Origin: Leptospira terpstrae serovar Hualin str. LT 11-33 = ATCC 700639
GTDB lineage: Bacteria; Spirochaetota; Leptospiria; Leptospirales; Leptospiraceae
Assembly (NCBI RefSeq): GCF_000332495.1
Contig: NZ_AOGW02000006.1
Coordinates: forward strand, 1 to 64,000
DNA: 64,000 nt
Reading direction: 5' to 3'
The notes under the pieces are model-generated. The model worked only from the letters and a program-made list of their open reading frames with translations. It made no database searches and was not told the DNA's origin. The translations under genes were made by a program, and so were the position numbers. The first letter of the stretch is position 1. Each line of letters starts with the position of its first letter. Positions 17,938 to 26,062 of the stretch are shown piece by piece.

Positions 17938-18727
17938 TTTTAACGTAATCTGTGCTCTTCGAGGTGCTGTGTTATTCGTTGGACAATTGCAGTATCTTTC
18001 AATTCATTCTACGGTTACCTCTGCAACGATCGTTGGCCTTGATACGGAAATCAAAAAACGTGTCAAAGGAAACATAGAATGGATGAGTTCTCGTTGTTTT
18101 GTTTTTGATGGAACGTTGAGTCACGAGACAGCTCTCAATGGATCGGTCGGAATTTTATTTGCAGATCCCGGAAGTGAAATCGGCGAAGTTCTCACAATGG
18201 AGGCAGGCCCCAATGGACTTTCCTCAAATCCCATTTGGGCGCAAGAATTGATTGTTACTTGTTTTGAAATTCAAAAAGCAAACCCGGAACAATATCCCAA
18301 TATTCTAAGCCACTCCTTTCCCTTTAACCGACTGACATCTGCCAAAAAAATACAAGACGACGATCGCTTAATTCATGTTTTACGAAGACTCATCAATAGT
18401 CCCGAAGAAACCGTAAATGTAGAAGAACTTGCCCATGAAATCGGAATGTCTGAGTCTTGGCTACAACACGAATTTAAGAATGTGGTTGGTCTGCCCATTC
18501 GTGCTTTCCGTAAGTGGTTTCGAATCAAAACTGCAGTGATCGCACTGAAAAGAGGTGCCACCCTTGCCGATGCGGCACTGAATGCAGGCTTTTACGACCA
18601 AGCACACTTTACCAATGTGTTTCGCGATATCTTTGGAATTTCTCCTTCCATCATATTTAAAAAAGGAGAATCAATCCGCTGGTACATTCAAAACGAACAG
18701 ATCGACACTATACTCAAAGTTCTTTAA
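17915..18727 (+). CDS. AraC-family transcriptional regulator
   Basis: The likely start is ATG 17915 (MQSQNHVDFNVICALRGAVL), inside the thioesterase gene, giving 270 residues. The N-terminal part (about 1-170) is not a recognised cupin. The C-terminal 100 residues hold two HTH motifs: VEELAHEIGMSESWLQHEF, and the second helix pair with the AraC signature LADAALNAGFYDQAHFTNVF and GISPS. It probably regulates the thioesterase gene or an adjacent transporter. There is no membrane segment. The start lacks a clear Shine-Dalgarno site, consistent with translational coupling. Confidence 0.82.
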   Translation: MQSQNHVDFNVICALRGAVLFVGQLQYLSIHSTVTSATIVGLDTEIKKRVKGNIEWMSSRCFVFDGTLSHETALNGSVGILFADPGSEIGEVLTMEAGPNGLSSNPIWAQELIVTCFEIQKANPEQYPNILSHSFPFNRLTSAKKIQDDDRLIHVLRRLINSPEETVNVEELAHEIGMSESWLQHEFKNVVGLPIRAFRKWFRIKTAVIALKRGATLADAALNAGFYDQAHFTNVFRDIFGISPSIIFKKGESIRWYIQNEQIDTILKVL

Positions 18728-18794
18728 AAATCATAGACTAACATATAAACAATTCCTAATTTTATAGCAAAATAATTGTTAGTATAATTGTTTT

Positions 18795-18876
18795 GGGGCG
18801 CTCATTTCCGGCTATCCGCTCCAATCTTTGCTTACGCAAAGGATTTCCGCTACTATCCGGGGCGCAGAGGAAATGA
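18795..18876. repeat. intergenic palindromic repeat, copy 1
   Basis: The 82-bp element lies in the 246-bp gap after the AraC gene. It is bounded by a direct GGGGCGC (18795-18801 and 18859-18865). An inner inverted pair is TCATTTCC (18802-18809) with GGAAATGA (18869-18876). A central hairpin TTTGC-TTAC-GCAAA sits between ATCTTTGC and GCAAAGGAT. A diverged copy lies at 28359-28426. It is much richer in GC than the surroundings. It is a dispersed non-coding repeat that can fold into a long hairpin; mobility or function unknown. Confidence 0.65.
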
Positions 18877-18973
18877 ACACTGTTTCACCATTAAACATTC
18901 GTTACAATCTTTTACAAATCTATCATCAATTTTAGTTGTATTTTAAAATATACTAATTCAACTGTAGAATTTA

Positions 18974-19504
18974 ATGATGAAAAAACTAACCTTTATTTTA
19001 TTGTTTTTGTTAGTTGGTTGCTCAACTTTAGAAGAAAGAGCTGCAAAAGCGAAATTGTCAGGAAAAAATGACTTCGTCTCTTTCAAAATATTAGATATCG
19101 ACAGAACATCTGGATATAGAATTCAAACGCGAGGTTATTATCCAAACGATAATTCTATTGACGTAGTAAATGTCGAATTGGAAATAAAAAATACTTCCAA
19201 TTTTCCATTAGAAGTTTCATTACAACCTGTAATACCTTTACAAGGACAAGAATTACATAAAATCATTCGTGTTTATTGGGGCGGAAATTTTATTGAAACT
19301 TTGAAAACTACAACAGATGATAGATATGAAACGGAAGCAGTGAATCTTAAAAATGAAACTTTAGAACCAGGATATTCAATGTTTAGAATTTTTGCTTTCA
19401 TTTATCCAAAAGACAAACTTCCGAACCAACTTATTTTTCGAGTCCGGAAAAATGGGGATCCCAATTTTGAAGAAATTCCAGTAATGATTGAAAAAACTAA
19501 TTAA
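18974..19504 (+). CDS. lipoprotein of unknown function
   Basis: 176 residues. Signal peptide MMKKLTFILLFLLVGCSTLE with a clear lipobox (LVGC). The mature protein is beta-rich, with a segment (VVNVELEIKNTSNFPLEVSL) typical of immunoglobulin-like domains that describe a protein of FxxR/COG-type 'additional strand' folds. No catalytic motif is seen. It converges with the two-gene unit at 19497-20314, overlapping its last gene by 8 bp. Function not recognised. Confidence 0.65.
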   Translation: MMKKLTFILLFLLVGCSTLEERAAKAKLSGKNDFVSFKILDIDRTSGYRIQTRGYYPNDNSIDVVNVELEIKNTSNFPLEVSLQPVIPLQGQELHKIIRVYWGGNFIETLKTTTDDRYETEAVNLKNETLEPGYSMFRIFAFIYPKDKLPNQLIFRVRKNGDPNFEEIPVMIEKTN

Positions 19505-19937
19505 TTTTCAAACCGGCTATATTAAAGGAAGGACAGATTTGTTTTCCAGAATTCTGCAACATTGATGCAGAAAATTTGTGTAAATCTGGATTTACTTTCG
19601 ATTGAAATAATTGCAAAACTGTTTTGCCTTTGATTTGGTCAAAATCTGTAAAAATTACAGTCAATGCATTTGGAAAGATTTCGAAATCTATCGTTTCGTT
19701 TTCCTTTCCTTCGTAAGTGGTATTGCAATTACCAACAGTTATAGTATAACTGAAATATGCGCTAATTCTATATTTCCCTGGAGTTAAAAATCCGATTCGA
19801 TTTTCTAATTCGGTATATCCACTTTTTTCAAATCGAACAAAAGAGAAAATTTTGGTAGATCCATTGGTAACTAAATAGCCATTAGCCTGCTTCAAATTCT
19901 TTCTCTTTTCTTCAAAGGAAATATAGGATTTGTTCAT
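19497..19937 (-). CDS. hypothetical protein, beta-rich
   Basis: 146 residues. Starts MNKSYISFEEKRKNLKQANG without a signal peptide. The mid-part contains GFLTPGKYRISAYFSYTITV, resembling a small beta-sandwich. The start ATG overlaps the stop of the upstream lipoprotein gene (4 bp), so the two are translationally coupled. The last eight bases overlap the convergent lipoprotein gene at 18974-19504. Family not recognised. Because it lacks its own export signal while its partner is a lipoprotein, the two may once have been one protein, or this one may stay in the cytoplasm. Confidence 0.55.
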   Translation of the reverse strand: MNKSYISFEEKRKNLKQANGYLVTNGSTKIFSFVRFEKSGYTELENRIGFLTPGKYRISAYFSYTITVGNCNTTYEGKENETIDFEIFPNALTVIFTDFDQIKGKTVLQLFQSKVNPDLHKFSASMLQNSGKQICPSFNIAGLKIN

Positions 19938-20314
19938 GTCATTTTCGGTAAATTTGGAGTTTTTTGTAGAATGAAAAAATCTTTTTCTGCACTATAACTA
20001 AAGAATGAATCGTTAAAATAATCAACAAGAACACCAACCGGATAAAATACCAATAAGAACCAATTTATATTTACATTTGGATTATACTGATAACGTAACT
20101 CTACTTCTTCCGGTTTAAAATCTGTTTTTTCCACACGAATTTTTATAGTTTTATTAGGGACTTCAGGTATTTGTACTTCTAAAATTGTCTCACTTAATTT
20201 TTTATCATCTACATAAAAACTCGTATCAATTTCATTGGAAGAAAAGTAATAGCTATTAGGTGTATAATCCTTTACAATCGTATCACAATTCATCATAAGG
20301 AAAACAAACAACAC
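19934..20314 (-). CDS. small lipoprotein with doubtful start
   Basis: The frame starts at GTG 20314 (MLFVFLMMNCDTIVKDYTPN; 126 residues). A lipobox-like MMNC follows at once, but the usual Lys/Arg n-region is missing. An ATG-AAT-AAG in the +1 frame lies 10 bp upstream; removing one A would give MNKVLFVFLMMNC, a normal signal peptide. Either the start is the GTG or a one-base indel is present. The mature part is charged; near residue 85 it has a single hydrophobic segment (INWFLLVFYPVGVLVDYF). It overlaps the next gene by 4 bp. Confidence 0.5.
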   Translation of the reverse strand: MLFVFLMMNCDTIVKDYTPNSYYFSSNEIDTSFYVDDKKLSETILEVQIPEVPNKTIKIRVEKTDFKPEEVELRYQYNPNVNINWFLLVFYPVGVLVDYFNDSFFSYSAEKDFFILQKTPNLPKMT

Positions 20315-20547
20315 TCTTATTCATAATATGCTAAAATTATCTAATAACAAATTAAAAAATAAGTGTCTTTCTGTTGCAACTGACAAAGGTTATCTCGTTC
20401 CAAACCAATCAAAAAACTGATCCTTTCGATTGATTTAAGTCGAAAACTATATAGGCATGGATATTAATCTTCAAAATTTCTCAAAGTGACAAAATATCCG
20501 CTCAAAATCTACTTTCCCGTCTATACTAACATCTTATAAAAAGGCTT

Positions 20548-21111
20548 ATGAGAAAGGTTATTTTTGCAATCAATGCAACAACAGATGGATTTTATGGCCA
20601 CGAGGGTATGGTAGCAGATGATGACTTACACCAATACTTTACCAACATTTTAAAGAATGCAGATCAAATTCTCTATGGTCGGACTACCTACCAACTGATG
20701 GTACCTTTTTGGCCGGATGTGGCAAGAGATCCGTCGATGTCAGTAGTCAGCAATGAGTTTTCACAAGTGTTTACTTCTCTCGAAAAAATTCTTTTCTCCC
20801 ATACAGTAAAACAAGTTGAAGATCCAAATACAAGGTTAGCTAAAAAATCTTTAGCGGACGAAGTGAACGATTTAAAACAAAAACCAGGAAAGGACATTTG
20901 TATTGGAAGTTTGAGCCTTGCCTCTCAACTTTCTCAAGCACAGTTGATAGATGAGTATCGTTTCGTGAACCATCCGGTGATAGCCGGAAGTGGGCCTCGG
21001 TTGTTTGATACAATCAGTTTAAAAAAGACTCTTCCTTTAGTTTTTTTAGGCTCAGAATCTTTTCCTTCCGGTTCTATCGCCCTTCACTATAAAAAGGCAG
21101 AGATCAAATAA
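20548..21111 (+). CDS. dihydrofolate reductase-like / RibD C-terminal domain protein
   Basis: 187 residues, cytosolic. The fold is that of the RibD C-terminal reductase (DHFR-like). The N-terminal strand is [20 protein letters not shown]; the NADPH-binding region includes [12 protein letters not shown] and the later [16 protein letters not shown], and the C-terminal block is [11 protein letters not shown]. Members of this family are common stand-alone proteins of unknown substrate, and not true DHFR. No operon partner: a decayed DUF2200 fragment follows at 21118. Confidence 0.82.
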   Translation: MRKVIFAINATTDGFYGHEGMVADDDLHQYFTNILKNADQILYGRTTYQLMVPFWPDVARDPSMSVVSNEFSQVFTSLEKILFSHTVKQVEDPNTRLAKKSLADEVNDLKQKPGKDICIGSLSLASQLSQAQLIDEYRFVNHPVIAGSGPRLFDTISLKKTLPLVFLGSESFPSGSIALHYKKAEIK

Positions 21112-21117
21112 ATTTTT

Positions 21118-21178
21118 CGAACCAAGTGAATAACACAACGAGAAGAAGGCAAAAAGGACTTTTGCCACCGTTTATCCT
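21118..21178 (+). pseudogene. decayed fragment of a DUF2200 gene
   Basis: About 60 bp here match the 5' end of the intact DUF2200 gene at 24870. Both show the blocks GAACCAA, then AACACAA-GAGAAGA-GGCAAAAA, then TTTGCCAC-GTTTATCC, with scattered substitutions, an in-frame stop (TAA) and loss of the start codon. After 21178 the similarity ends abruptly. It is thus the remnant of a second copy, left next to the reductase gene. The match was seen by eye and not by alignment software. Confidence 0.55.
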
Positions 21179-21220
21179 CTCGAGACACTTTCATTTCGCA
21201 TTACAAAAACAAAATGTCCA

Positions 21221-22687
21221 TTATGTTCCACAAAATGTTCGATAGTTGCCATCACCACCTTTTGGCACTTCTTCGGCATAATCATAACCGAATTCTCGTT
21301 TGTATGGAAACTTACCTCTTGCAATAAACTGTTCCACAATACTTGTGAGTCCCTGGGTCGCATTTGCCAATGTTAATTCCACCAGGTGATTTCTGGGAAT
21401 CAGGCTTGGATTCGTTTTCTGCATTAGGGCGATAGCTTCTTCTTCTCTGATTCCCTTTTTCTTTTTTTCTTCCTGCCAAGTCCGCACCCAATCTTTCCAA
21501 CGACTTTCATTATAAATAGAATCCTTAGGTGTATACACACCTTCTAATACCAAAAAAGTATTGGTATAATCGGCTTCTGTATCTTGCATCCACTGGTAAA
21601 GACTTTGCAGAAGTGGCATATCCTTTTCTGTTAGGTGAGGAAATCCAATTTTTTCTCCAAGCATTTGGATGTAACTTGAATGGAGCCAACTTTCCAATTC
21701 GGATAATTTTGATTTTGCCAATTCAATCGCAGTCTCTTGATTAGGGTCAATGAGCGGAAGAAGCGAATTGGCTAAACAGGAAAGATTCCAGTGTCCGATA
21801 CCGAGTTGGTTGGTAAAAGCGTATCTTCCCATTCGATCTATGGAACTAAACACTCGTTTTGCGGAGTATCCATTCATAAATGCACATGGACCATAGTCGA
21901 TGGTTTCTCCAGAAATACTCATATTGTCGGTATTCATCACACCATGGATAAAACCAACTCTCATCCAGTTTGTGATGAGGGAAACCTGGCGTTTCATCAC
22001 AAATTCCAAAAACGCCAATGCTGGATTATCTGTTTTCAAAACATCGGGTGTATGCCGGTTGGCAGTGTATTGAAATAGAGAGTCTAATTCTTCCTTTGAT
22101 AAAGTCTGATATGCGAATTCAAATGTTCCCACTCGGATATGACTGGAAGCCACCCTCGTCAATACGGCTCCTCCTTGCGGTTCTTCTCTGAAAACTACTT
22201 CCCCTGTTGCTACAACAGCCAAACTTCGAGTTGTCGGAATGTTTAAACCAAACATCGCTTCACTCATGATATACTCTCGAACCATTGCACTGAGTGTGGC
22301 TCTTCCATCTCCATTTCTCGAATACTGAGTCTTTCCAGAGCCCTTCCATTGGAAGTCAAACCGTTCCCCAGCTCGATTTTGAAACTCTCCGATCACAATC
22401 GTACGTCCATCACCTAATACTGTGAAGTGTCCAAACTGATGTCCGGCATAAGCTTGTGCAAACGGTTGAATGCCATCAGGTAATGATGTCCCAGAAAAAA
22501 AATGAGCTGTGGCTTCCTTCTCATTTGTCCAATCCTCAAATTGAAATTCCCTTGCAAGCTCTTCGTTCCAAAACAATACTTTCGGAGAAGAAACGGGAGT
22601 TGGTTTTGTAAACTGGAATAATGAGTTTGGCAACGATGTATAGGTCGCTTCTACTATGGGATGCGAAGGAAAAAAAGCAAAAGACAT
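21221..22687 (-). CDS. selO: protein adenylyltransferase SelO (YdiU)
   Basis: 488 residues, cytosolic. A pseudokinase-fold enzyme that transfers AMP from ATP to Ser/Thr/Tyr of target proteins and is linked to redox stress. The conserved blocks are YAGHQFGHFTVLGDGRTIV, KGSGKTQYSRNGDGRATLSA, and VREYIMSEAM. The later NTDNMSISGETIDYGPCAFM holds the metal-binding Asn/Asp. Length matches family members (about 480-490). The C-terminus lacks the selenocysteine of animal SelO; the last residues read YRTFCGT, with a Cys near the end as in many bacterial forms. Monocistronic. Confidence 0.94.
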   Translation of the reverse strand: MSFAFFPSHPIVEATYTSLPNSLFQFTKPTPVSSPKVLFWNEELAREFQFEDWTNEKEATAHFFSGTSLPDGIQPFAQAYAGHQFGHFTVLGDGRTIVIGEFQNRAGERFDFQWKGSGKTQYSRNGDGRATLSAMVREYIMSEAMFGLNIPTTRSLAVVATGEVVFREEPQGGAVLTRVASSHIRVGTFEFAYQTLSKEELDSLFQYTANRHTPDVLKTDNPALAFLEFVMKRQVSLITNWMRVGFIHGVMNTDNMSISGETIDYGPCAFMNGYSAKRVFSSIDRMGRYAFTNQLGIGHWNLSCLANSLLPLIDPNQETAIELAKSKLSELESWLHSSYIQMLGEKIGFPHLTEKDMPLLQSLYQWMQDTEADYTNTFLVLEGVYTPKDSIYNESRWKDWVRTWQEEKKKKGIREEEAIALMQKTNPSLIPRNHLVELTLANATQGLTSIVEQFIARGKFPYKREFGYDYAEEVPKGGDGNYRTFCGT

Positions 22688-23174
22688 ATACCTTAGACCT
22701 TTCTAGAATTCATTTGTGAATACGATTTTATCTTTCTTAAATGCATTGGAAAGAATACTAAAAAGCAATCACCGGTCAATCGAGATTTGATGCCAACGAT
22801 CCACCATTAGCATTGATCTCAAAAAAAGCTTATCAATTTATTGCCTCTAAACAAATGCTCATCGTAAACTAGTGATAGGGTTTTCGATTCAAGACACTAT
22901 ATTTTTTACAATGTTACCAGTTATGCGATATTGCAGATTAAATCTTTTAAATTAAGGAGATAGTGAGTATATGATTAATTAGAATAATAAAATAGCAATT
23001 TACTTTAATGAATATTTTTCATCATACTTTTTCTTTAAATTACCTTATCATTTAAATTATGGATTTGAATTTATGATTCGTTTCTCTAACAATTGCCACA
23101 GATAAACAAAATTTATTGACTAGATTTACCATTGAGTTTATCACATTGTTAAGATCAAATTAAGACACCGAAAG
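22688..23174. other. long AT-rich intergenic region, one short coding-like relic
   Basis: No gene was found. Around 22755-22872 the plus strand is open for 34 codons (KAITGQSRFDANDPPLALIS then KKAYQFIASKQMLIVN, stop), which looks like the C-terminal end of a lost gene. No start codon or ribosome site is present. The remainder (22873-23174) is very AT-rich, has no clear hairpin, and probably carries the promoter of the propeller lipoprotein at 23175. Confidence 0.3.
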
Positions 23175-24290
23175 ATGAAAGTCATATCAAATACGATTTT
23201 TTCCCTCCTTATCATTTCTATACAATTGAAGCAACAATGGAAAATTCTAATCATTCAATTTTTAGCTATCGTGTGTTTATTTCCAGCTATTTCTTGCAAA
23301 CAACCACCAAGGGAAAATATATGTGATCCATATAGTAAAGCTAATATATCTACTGTACTCTTAAAATTCATTGCAAGTGACTCATCTGCACATTGTGGAA
23401 TCAATTACTCGACATTAGTCAATTTTCAGCGTGCTTCCGATGGAAGCATTTGGACGGCCCGAACGATTCCTACGGGAAATTGGGTTTCGGTTGCCCATGG
23501 GAATGGTGTCTTCGTAGCAGTCGCGGATGGAGTTGGAAGCACAAGTGCAGCTACCTCTCCCGATGGAATCAACTGGACACTGCGAACTATGCCCGTTGGA
23601 GCTTGGTGGATTTCGGTTACTTTTGGAAACGGCCTCTTTGTTGCTGTCGCTAGTAGCAATAGCACCATTGCGGCCACATCGGCTGATGGTATCAACTGGA
23701 CTCTGCGAACCTTACCTTCCCCTACGACTGGTTGGCAATCAGTTACCTTTGGAAATGGTCTCTTTGTTGCCATAGATATTTCCAGCACAAGGGCGACCAC
23801 TTCGCCAGACGGAATTAATTGGACTCTGCGAACTTTACCAAGTGCTGATACTTGGTGGTTTGTTGCCTTTGGTAACGGCCTCTTCGTTGCTGTCTCTTAT
23901 GGAAATAATGTCGCGGTAACATCACCTGATGGCATCAACTGGACACTGCGTACTTTACCAAGTCCTTCTTCTTGGCAATCCGTGACTTATGGTAACGGAG
24001 TCTTTGTGGCTGTTGCTGATGGTAGCAATATCGCAGCTACTTCTCCTGATGGCATCACTTGGACGACTAGATCTTTGCCAAGTACTGCCAGTTGGTATTC
24101 GGTTACTTTTGGCAACAATGTCTTTGTAACGATTGCTTATAACTCTTCAAAGGTGGCTACATCCAATGATGGAATCAATTGGACAGCGCGAAATTTACCT
24201 AATACTGCCAATTGGTATGCTGTTACCTATGGCAACGGGGTCTTTGCTGCCCTCTCTTATGGCTCTTCTATCGCTGCATCATCTCCGTAA
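23175..24290 (+). CDS. lipoprotein with seven Asp-box repeats (predicted seven-bladed beta-propeller)
   Basis: 371 residues. The long N-terminal hydrophobic signal ends in the lipobox FPAISC (about residue 41). From about residue 92, seven repeats of 38-43 residues follow, each with the pattern WT-R-LP---W-SVT-GNG-FVAV----AATSPDGIN. The SPDGINW block matches the BNR/Asp-box consensus SxDxGxxW, a marker of propeller blades. Seven copies fit a closed seven-bladed propeller. At DNA level the repeats are similar enough to recombine. Probably a surface or periplasmic binding protein; the ligand is unknown. Confidence 0.8.
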   Translation: MKVISNTIFSLLIISIQLKQQWKILIIQFLAIVCLFPAISCKQPPRENICDPYSKANISTVLLKFIASDSSAHCGINYSTLVNFQRASDGSIWTARTIPTGNWVSVAHGNGVFVAVADGVGSTSAATSPDGINWTLRTMPVGAWWISVTFGNGLFVAVASSNSTIAATSADGINWTLRTLPSPTTGWQSVTFGNGLFVAIDISSTRATTSPDGINWTLRTLPSADTWWFVAFGNGLFVAVSYGNNVAVTSPDGINWTLRTLPSPSSWQSVTYGNGVFVAVADGSNIAATSPDGITWTTRSLPSTASWYSVTFGNNVFVTIAYNSSKVATSNDGINWTARNLPNTANWYAVTYGNGVFAALSYGSSIAASSP

Positions 24291-24403
24291 TCTGAGTAGC
24301 ATTGTTCCAATTTGGTTATTGGTTCATTAATTCGCTGGATATTGAATCTTTCTTATTGTATTATCAAAAGACTATTAATTTGAACACAAAAGGATAAGTT
24401 ATC

Positions 24404-24859
24404 ATGGCACAAAACAAATTACTCAGAATGGACAATGTCAGTATTGTAGTAAAATCCCTTGATGACACCATTCCTTTCTTTGAGGAGATTGGACTGAAGC
24501 TCGAGATGCGAGCCACCATAGAAGGAGAATGGGCAGGTCGCGTAACAGGAATTGTTTCTCAGTGTGTAGAGATTGCCATGATGGTTACCCCAGATGGCCA
24601 CAGTAAAATTGAACTTTCACAATTTCTAAGCCCGCCGACAGTGGCCGATCACAGGACGGCTCCGGTAAACTCTCTTGGTTATCTACGCGTTATGTTCACT
24701 GTTGAAGACATTGACGAATTGGTTTCTAGACTTATCAAGCAACATGGAGCCAAACTTGTTGGCGAAGTGGTCAATTATGAAAACATGTATAAACTTTGTT
24801 ATATTCGTGGAACTGAAGGACTACTCATCGGCTTGGCAGAAGAACTAGGCAAAAAGTAA
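24404..24859 (+). CDS. VOC (glyoxalase/bleomycin-resistance) family protein
   Basis: 151 residues, cytosolic. Starts MAQNKLLRMDNVSIVVKSLD, the first beta-strand of a vicinal-oxygen-chelate (VOC) module. The second module begins at LGYLRVMFTVEDIDELVSRL. The pair forms the metal-binding barrel of glyoxalase-like enzymes. Only a single His in the usual positions is obvious, so catalysis is uncertain. It is 10 bp ahead of the DUF2200 gene, so they are probably cotranscribed. Confidence 0.83.
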   Translation: MAQNKLLRMDNVSIVVKSLDDTIPFFEEIGLKLEMRATIEGEWAGRVTGIVSQCVEIAMMVTPDGHSKIELSQFLSPPTVADHRTAPVNSLGYLRVMFTVEDIDELVSRLIKQHGAKLVGEVVNYENMYKLCYIRGTEGLLIGLAEELGKK

Positions 24860-24869
24860 GTTACAATTT

Positions 24870-25235
24870 ATGGAACCAACTAAAGAACACAATGAGAAGA
24901 TGGCAAAAATGATCTTTGCCACTGTTTATCCAATGTATGTTTCAAAAATAGAAAAAAAGGGTCGAACCAAAACAGAATTAAACCAAGTGATCGAATGGTT
25001 AACTTCTTATGATGAAAAGACCATCAATGAACTAATCGATAAGAAAGTAAATTTCCAATCCTTCTTTGAGAATGCTCAATTAAATCAAAATGCAATTCTA
25101 ATCAAAGGAATGATTTGTGGTTATCGTGTAGAAGAGATAGAAAATCCAATCACTAGGCAAGTCAGGTATTTAGACAAACTTGTAGATGAATTGGCAAAAG
25201 GCAAATCTATGGAAAAGATTTTACGAATTAGATAA
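24870..25235 (+). CDS. DUF2200 family protein
   Basis: 121 residues. Starts MEPTKEHNEKMAKMIFATVY and continues PMYVSKIEKKGRTKTELNQV, the core of the DUF2200 family, with the C-terminal block YRVEEIENPITRQVRYLDKL. Mainly alpha-helical, cytosolic, function unknown. It follows the VOC gene by 10 bp. A decayed partial copy of its 5' end lies at 21118-21178. Length is normal for the family. Confidence 0.85.
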   Translation: MEPTKEHNEKMAKMIFATVYPMYVSKIEKKGRTKTELNQVIEWLTSYDEKTINELIDKKVNFQSFFENAQLNQNAILIKGMICGYRVEEIENPITRQVRYLDKLVDELAKGKSMEKILRIR

Positions 25236-25453
25236 AAGTGGAAATGGTAATTTGTATCTACTGAGAAAATAAATTCATTACGTGGGTCCCAAACTCACTA
25301 AAAAAACTCTCTAGAAACCGCAAAACGAGACTTTTAGATCCATTCTATACTATTTTTCCTAATCGCGAAGTCTGTATCTCTTCTTGACAATTCGTCCTAT
25401 AGATGATCTGCTGATTGAGTTCTAGATATTTGAATTTCCTGTTAGGTTCCCCA

Positions 25454-26059
25454 ATGGCTGACGAAGATACAAAAGATTTTTTTCGAAAGATCATTTTTAC
25501 CAACGAAGAGATTTTAAAACTAAAGGTTTTACTCTATAGTTTAAAAATTCGGGCTCTGAATGCACAGATTCTTTCTGCGAACTCGGGAGCATTTGCTGCA
25601 AGTTATGGTGTTGTATCGGCTGAGATCATTCATTTTAATCACAAGATTCAAGAAGTAAACGAAAAGTTGACTAGAGCAATCAATATTGTCATTAAAATGG
25701 CAAGCGAAATGCAAAAAATTGCCAAAGTCTATCATTTGTTACAAGTAGCAGTAGAAACTTGTAATCTACGAAAAGTCGACCCTAGTCATTATAAAAATAT
25801 TGAGTCAAGTTTGCATTACCGTAACGAAGAAAAGGAAATGTTAGATTTACAATTAAGAAAAGAATTCAATGCCATACATAACATTGTAAAGAGTTCGACT
25901 AAGTTATGTTTGGAGGGACGCACTGTATCTCTACAAACTCGTATTGAATCGGCAACCATCGTAGAAAATCAAAAATTATTTTTAGCAGTTGCAGAGAGTT
26001 TTGATGGAGCCTTAAATATCATCGAATCTTCTTATCGTTATTTGGCAAAACTCTGGTAA
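25454..26059 (+). CDS. soluble chemoreceptor-like helical protein, partner of the ODP gene
   Basis: The frame extends upstream to a TTG at 25415, but ATG 25454 (MADEDTKDFFRKIIFTNEEI) is the more likely start; 201 residues. Almost entirely helical. The segment RALNAQILSANSGAFAASYG followed by VVSAEI has the spacing of the MCP hairpin tip ([16 protein letters not shown]...FAVVA-EI), but many signature residues differ. No membrane helix, HAMP or sensor domain is present. It ends 3 bp before an ODP-type di-iron protein gene, so the two form one operon. Likely a cytosolic oxygen or redox chemotaxis signal transducer; the CheW/CheA interaction is inferred. Confidence 0.6.
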   Translation: MADEDTKDFFRKIIFTNEEILKLKVLLYSLKIRALNAQILSANSGAFAASYGVVSAEIIHFNHKIQEVNEKLTRAINIVIKMASEMQKIAKVYHLLQVAVETCNLRKVDPSHYKNIESSLHYRNEEKEMLDLQLRKEFNAIHNIVKSSTKLCLEGRTVSLQTRIESATIVENQKLFLAVAESFDGALNIIESSYRYLAKLW

Positions 26060-26062
26060 ACA

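Noticed and set aside
18795..18876. Integron attC site
   Set aside because: The GTTRRRY/RYYYAAC core sites are missing, and a diverged copy is found away from any cassette array.
23426..23800. Antisense open frame of 124 codons and tandem repeats that could suggest a CRISPR array
   Set aside because: The repeats are long (about 120 bp), adjacent without unique spacers, and encode propeller blades; the antisense frame is a by-product.
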